Positions 63,072 to 64,000 of a stretch of 64,000 bases of DNA are shown in pieces (within the stretch, counting starts at the first letter, position 1; each line of letters starts with the position of its first letter). The notes beneath the pieces were generated by a model. That model was not told where the DNA came from and searched no databases. It saw nothing but the letters and a program-made list of their open reading frames with translations. The DNA comes from Thiomicrorhabdus sp. ZW0627 (lineage in GTDB: Bacteria; Pseudomonadota; Gammaproteobacteria; Thiomicrospirales; Thiomicrospiraceae). The translations under genes were made by a program, and so were the position numbers. The stretch covers positions 124,517 through 188,516 of the forward strand of contig NZ_JARUQR010000004.1 of the NCBI RefSeq assembly GCF_029767005.1. Reading direction: 5' to 3'.

Positions 63072-64000
63072 ATTCACCCTCTTTGTCCAACCTACGTTCA
63101 TTGCTGAAAACCCATCAACATCGCTGTTTAGTGATTTTAAGCGGACAACCCGACTGGCAGCTTCGTCAACTCGAAAAACTGTGGAAACCGGACGAACGGG
63201 TATTGTGGATTGGCGAAGACGAAGCTGAAGCAACCGAAGGCTACCGACTGGAAACGATTCCCGGCAAGCGATTGCCTTATTATCTTGGACAGGAAGCCGA
63301 CGGCGCCATCATCAACCTGAGAGAAGGCTTCAGCGCCAACACATTGGGGATTGTCTCAGGAGTGATTCGCGCAGGTGGATTGCTGGTACTGCTTGCGCCC
63401 GATCTTGAGCAGTGGCGTACATTGCCAAACCCTGAAAATGCCCGCTTCCTGAGCAGCCCTTACACAATCGACCAGGCCACCCCCTATTTCAACGAGCACC
63501 TGATTCGCCAGTGGCAAAACGGACAAAATGACCAAGTGGTATGGTGCCACCAGGCCTCCCCAGAACAAGATACGCTAACCGAGGTCTGTCAGCTGCTTGA
63601 AAAAGGCAATAAGGCTCCTGTAGCCCATTTACCGACCACAGACCAGAAACAGGCGATCGAAGCCATCGACTCGGTCGCTTTCGGACACCGCAAGCGACCT
63701 CTAGTTATCAGTGCCGACCGAGGCCGGGGAAAAAGCAGCCTGCTCGGTATTGCCGCCGTTGAATGTTTAATCAAAGGCAAACAACACATCGTTCTAACGG
63801 CCAGCCGGCTTGACCAGGCGCGCGTCGCTTTCGAACAAGCGGTAAACCAGATCAAAACCCGCTATCCGAAAGCCCAGTTAACCTCTCAACAGGCTGGATT
63901 AGTCTGCTTCGACTATCAAGGCGAAAGCAAGACCTTCGAATTCATCGCACCGGATCAGTTGGTTTTGCAACCGACCTCGGCCGACGTATTCATGGTGGAC
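63068..64000 (+). CDS. tmcA: tRNA(Met) cytidine acetyltransferase TmcA, partial
   Basis: The frame runs off the right edge after 311 residues. It begins MNSPSLSNLRSLLKTHQHRCL. A DUF1726-type N-terminal region is followed by a helicase-like Walker A ISADRGRGKSSLLG (about residue 220) and ends at VFMVD, probably the start of the Walker B motif. It corresponds to the first part of TmcA (YpfI), which acetylates wobble C34 of elongator tRNA-Met. It overlaps the previous gene by 4 bases, so translation is coupled. Confidence 0.85.
   Translation, partial: MNSPSLSNLRSLLKTHQHRCLVILSGQPDWQLRQLEKLWKPDERVLWIGEDEAEATEGYRLETIPGKRLPYYLGQEADGAIINLREGFSANTLGIVSGVIRAGGLLVLLAPDLEQWRTLPNPENARFLSSPYTIDQATPYFNEHLIRQWQNGQNDQVVWCHQASPEQDTLTEVCQLLEKGNKAPVAHLPTTDQKQAIEAIDSVAFGHRKRPLVISADRGRGKSSLLGIAAVECLIKGKQHIVLTASRLDQARVAFEQAVNQIKTRYPKAQLTSQQAGLVCFDYQGESKTFEFIAPDQLVLQPTSADVFMVD

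Overview
The window looks like chromosome of a gammaproteobacterial sulfur-oxidising chemolithoautotroph of the Thiomicrospira/Hydrogenovibrio/Thiomicrorhabdus type. This is inferred from gene content and protein flavour: a cbb3 oxidase as respiratory module, SoxCD, a periplasmic rhodanese, a gamma-carbonic-anhydrase-like protein, complete biosynthetic operons and many c-di-GMP proteins. There are no rRNA or tRNA genes, CRISPR arrays, insertion sequences or prophage. The window cuts two genes: ccoH/fixH at the left edge and tmcA at the right edge.

Layout. 1-5.9 kb (minus strand): cbb3 oxidase operon ccoN-O-Q-P, a 45-residue membrane protein, ccoG and ccoH, behind a promoter with an FNR/Anr-like box. 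6.2-9.6 kb (plus): hisB-H-A-F-E and a HIT protein. 9.8-11.7 kb: tatABC. 11.8-15.9 kb: a DUF255 thioredoxin-like protein, a YugP-like Zn peptidase, a CDF metal exporter and comF. 16.0-23.6 kb: biotin genes bioB-bioF and bioH-bioC, separated by a large AsmA-like protein and a cold-shock gene. 23.6-28.5 kb: priA, an RcnB-like lipoprotein, and TRAP-transporter dctQ-dctM without dctP. 28.7-33.1 kb: two tandem paralogous PAS-GGDEF-EAL proteins. 33.1-35.2 kb: a DEAD-box helicase behind a long structured leader that holds a small overlapping ORF. 35.4-40.1 kb: a four-gene (pseudo)pilin cassette, the most unusual locus here. 40.1-43.9 kb (minus): molybdopterin genes moaA-D-E-moeA-moaC and a GIY-YIG protein, with a ModE-like operator. 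44.1-46.5 kb (minus): soxC-soxD. 46.8-50.9 kb: an orphan acidic protein, hemB, aroE, a gamma-carbonic anhydrase homologue and two PilZ proteins. 51.0-56.0 kb (minus): glutathione reductase, peroxiredoxin-glutaredoxin fusion, an orphan, an HI0933-type flavoprotein and a CinA-like protein. 56.0-59.9 kb (minus): mnmC, then three envelope proteins. 60.2-64 kb (plus): a double rhodanese, a membrane GGDEF-EAL protein, and tmcA.

How parts fit together. SoxC needs molybdopterin (moa/moe operon next door) and Tat export (its leader carries twin arginines; tatABC is in the window). Electrons from Sox chemistry can feed the cbb3 oxidase. Three GGDEF/EAL proteins and two PilZ receptors make the region rich in c-di-GMP signalling.

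The strongest observations beyond ordinary annotation are four. (1) The palindromic 8-mer CAGGCCTG occurs at least 22 times where about one is expected, both inside genes and as the core of intergenic hairpins. (2) The pilin cassette shares a PCPD-x-D-x-DG signature, and its last member carries RTX-like repeats. (3) The DEAD-box helicase leader has a hairpin-masked Shine-Dalgarno and an upstream ORF overlapping the helicase start. (4) A ModE-like operator overlaps the predicted moaA transcription start.
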